A DNA stretch of 64,000 nucleotides from Rhizoctonia solani. Lineage: Eukaryota; Basidiomycota; Agaricomycetes; Cantharellales; Ceratobasidiaceae. Positions 62,201 through 64,000 of this stretch are shown in pieces. Both the position numbers and the translations under genes were made by a program. The notes beneath the pieces were generated by a model. That model was not told where the DNA came from. It was given only the letters and a program-made list of their open reading frames with translations, and did no database searches. Every line of letters begins with the position of its first letter. Positions within the stretch are counted from its first letter, which is position 1. The DNA is taken from assembly GCF_016906535.1 (NCBI RefSeq), contig NC_057376.1:1426001-1490000 (forward strand), written 5' to 3'.

Positions 62201-64000
62201 TTTCTTTCGGCATTCCATTTATGGGGAGTCGGCATGGTAGCTCGTATGGTGCATCGATCGGCACGTAAGAACTCAACTTGATTCACGCTCGAAGAAGCAG
62301 CAACCGTCTTAAGGTTAGCTTCGATAGCAGTATAGCCGTCACACGATGCCACCATAGGCAGTGTGTACTTAATAAACGATTCAGCTTCAATTCGCAAATC
62401 GAGCCATCCATAGCGTCGATGTCTCCGCCTTTGGATATCAAGGTCACCCTGACCATCATATCGCCAGTCCTGAAGGAACATGAATAATTCAGCATCAAAA
62501 GCTTACTAACAAACTACTTGCCTTGGAAGGTTCACGTGTCGGAATACGGAACTTGACTTCGTCCCGAAATCGAATTGATACGCGCAATGAAACGGACTGC
62601 CTGAGGTCCCCGGTTTTAAGTTTGGGAGTTGGCTGGGTATTCTGGTACGTAGACGGTGCGAGCATTTGTTGCCAATGCACACTGAGGTATGTCATATACA
62701 CTGGGCCTACTGATCGGTTAAATAAAAGACTTACCGTTGACGGTCAGCCCAAGGGCCATATGTAATTGTGCTTGGGCCCCCATGTAACTCCACCTCAATA
62801 CCCCACTCTGGTGCTTCATCACCATTACCTATATCGACGGGTTCCGTAGGCATTGTCTTGGCATGATGAGGCACCTTGCCTGACTGAAGGTCAATGACTC
62901 ATATGGAATACTTATTGAGATAACGTACCGGCGACGTCTCCATAGTAGATAATGTTCAGCGCTGGGGTCTCTAACAGGCATGTCACCTTGGCGTATTCTG
63001 GTTCGTGCAGAATGCCAGTCTTTTCGCTGCTATCGTTGTTGGTGTGGTGATAACGTGCAAGACCTCCCCACTTCTTTGGGAATGGCGCCGCACCAGAAAG
63101 ATATGGTGTCGCAGGGGCAGAAAAAGGAAGACTCAAGCGGTGTATAATTTGGCGAAACGTCTCGAACGAAAGGGACCCAGGCGGCAAGTTGTTCGACCTA
63201 TAAACTTACATTTAGGCGACGGAAAGAAGACAGCGACATTAGCAACTCACGAATCACCAATGTGTTCGACGACTTCATTCCCTCGATCTACCATTCTCTT
63301 TCGGTAGTCGGGATTAGTCCGAGTGATGAGTTTCACTTGTCCAAGCTGGATGTCGTACATCTGCTTATACTCGTCATACTTTGACCGGGACTGGAAATAA
63401 CTTGTTAGTAACTAATGAAAGAGTACATCTGGTAACAAACCTGTGATACTCCATAAGATCCAGTGCCCCCAGCAATGTCCATTATCAGAATCGACGGGGT
63501 TGAATCATTTCCTACGACCAGGGCGCCTTTGCGAAACTCTAACCCCACTGGAAGAATCTCGTTGAAGTCGATTTCAGGCATTCGAACACGCCAAACCGCA
63601 GTTCTTAGCTTGTTCCAAATCCCTTGATTCTCGTCAACTACGGATTTTTGAGACGAGGACGAAGGAGTTGGAGGATATGTTGTCGCAAGGACTGGATGTG
63701 GTGTCTCCTCTGTGGTTCCCTCGACGTCCGGAGGAGCCAGGACATCTGGAACGCCGAGTTTTTCGATTATAACGTTATAGGACGGCGTTCGGTTATAAAT
63801 GAACCATTCAACCCCTTCAAAAAATGCGTGTACTCGGCAAGGTAATTCAGCATCGCTCCGGTTTGAACTGGATTCTGCACGTAGGACAACTTAGTGACCC
63901 TGGACTACTCGTGTATCCAACTTGTTCTGCGTACTTTTGGGTTCCTCACCAACAGTATGATCATACTGAATTTCCTCCCCTTCCCGGGTCCTCCATAGCC
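53238..64000 (-). CDS. CSF1: Csf1 / BLTP1-family bridge-like lipid transfer protein (5' end outside window)
   Basis: Csf1 is a giant RBG-type protein thought to move lipids between the ER and other membranes. The window holds all but its N-terminus, in dozens of exons spanning 10.8 kb. Diagnostic pieces: HAFFEGVEWFIYNRTPSYNVIIEKLGVPDVL near 63830-63730, RMPEIDFNEILPVGLEFRKGALVVGN, EYKQMYDIQLGQVKLITRTNPDYRKRM, KAFGWAIRHLMVVKENYFGMFTNF, SVLQLYRFIDSWRTEYLP (57725-57660), HVMHGTWLTWSVLHSVTFLD, and the C-terminus LPTWVHEYTTLPIEEIMNVLLEVYSKQLR ending at 53238. The frame is short by one base at about 58101-58108, 53629-53632 and 53481-53486, and changes unclearly near 60974. Identity is firm; exon-level structure is only partly resolved. 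Confidence 0.9.

Overview
This window is nuclear DNA of a filamentous fungus, most likely an Agaricomycete. The genes are dense and split by many short introns (mostly 50-60 nt, GT-AG with CTRAY-like branch sites). The gene set is typical eukaryotic housekeeping: cohesin, CORVET, a NIMA kinase, de novo purine and thymidylate synthesis, diphthamide synthesis and pH-signalling PalC. The abundance of micro-introns and the base composition fit Cantharellales such as Rhizoctonia/Ceratobasidium, but this placement is inference. I see no CRISPR, operon or viral gene.

Layout. 1-9 kb, all minus: the 3'-truncated end of an ERD1-like EXS transporter, a DUF1399/glycine-rich-domain protein, the N-BAR protein Rvs161 and a long disordered unknown protein. 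9.9-14.1 kb: PalC (+), a 96-residue PHD-finger protein (+) and a HAD phosphatase (-). 15-17.3 kb: a tandem pair of membrane-anchored glutaredoxin-fold proteins, one with a CPYS active site and one without the cysteine. 18.9-23.7 kb: thymidylate synthase (-), SDHAF4 (+), a hemerythrin-like HHE protein (-) and DPH2 (+). 24-31.2 kb: a NIMA kinase (-), an intron-containing tRNA-Leu(CAA), a BSD-domain protein (+) and an unknown coiled-coil protein (-). 31.8-48.9 kb: an unknown membrane-linked protein (-), VPS8 (+), FGAM synthase (-), ZCCHC9 (-), cohesin RAD21/SCC1 (+), the SNARE USE1 (-) and a Mg-chelatase-lid-like protein (+). 49-64 kb: an NHA1-type Na+/H+ antiporter (-) and most of the giant lipid-transfer protein CSF1 (-), whose 5' end lies beyond the window.

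Genes mostly alternate in strand. They form head-to-head pairs separated by about 110-420 bp (TS/SDHAF4, HHE/DPH2, unknown/VPS8, ZCCHC9/RAD21, USE1/Mg-chelatase-like) and tail-to-tail pairs whose stop codons are as little as 54-58 bp apart. No joint pathway is evident. The shared themes are membrane traffic (RVS161, VPS8, USE1, CSF1, ERD1) and cell-cycle/DNA metabolism (TS, NIMA, RAD21, FGAM synthase).

Four points stand out. (1) Very small internal exons (6, 10, 11 and 17 nt), two of them carrying key motif residues. (2) Four GC-AG introns. (3) At least 15 places in eight genes where the reading frame is restored by one extra base, nearly always a C or G, which points to base loss in the assembly. 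(4) A 13-bp direct repeat flanking a short segment ending in A20, which looks like a retroposition footprint. I found no clearly new multi-gene system.
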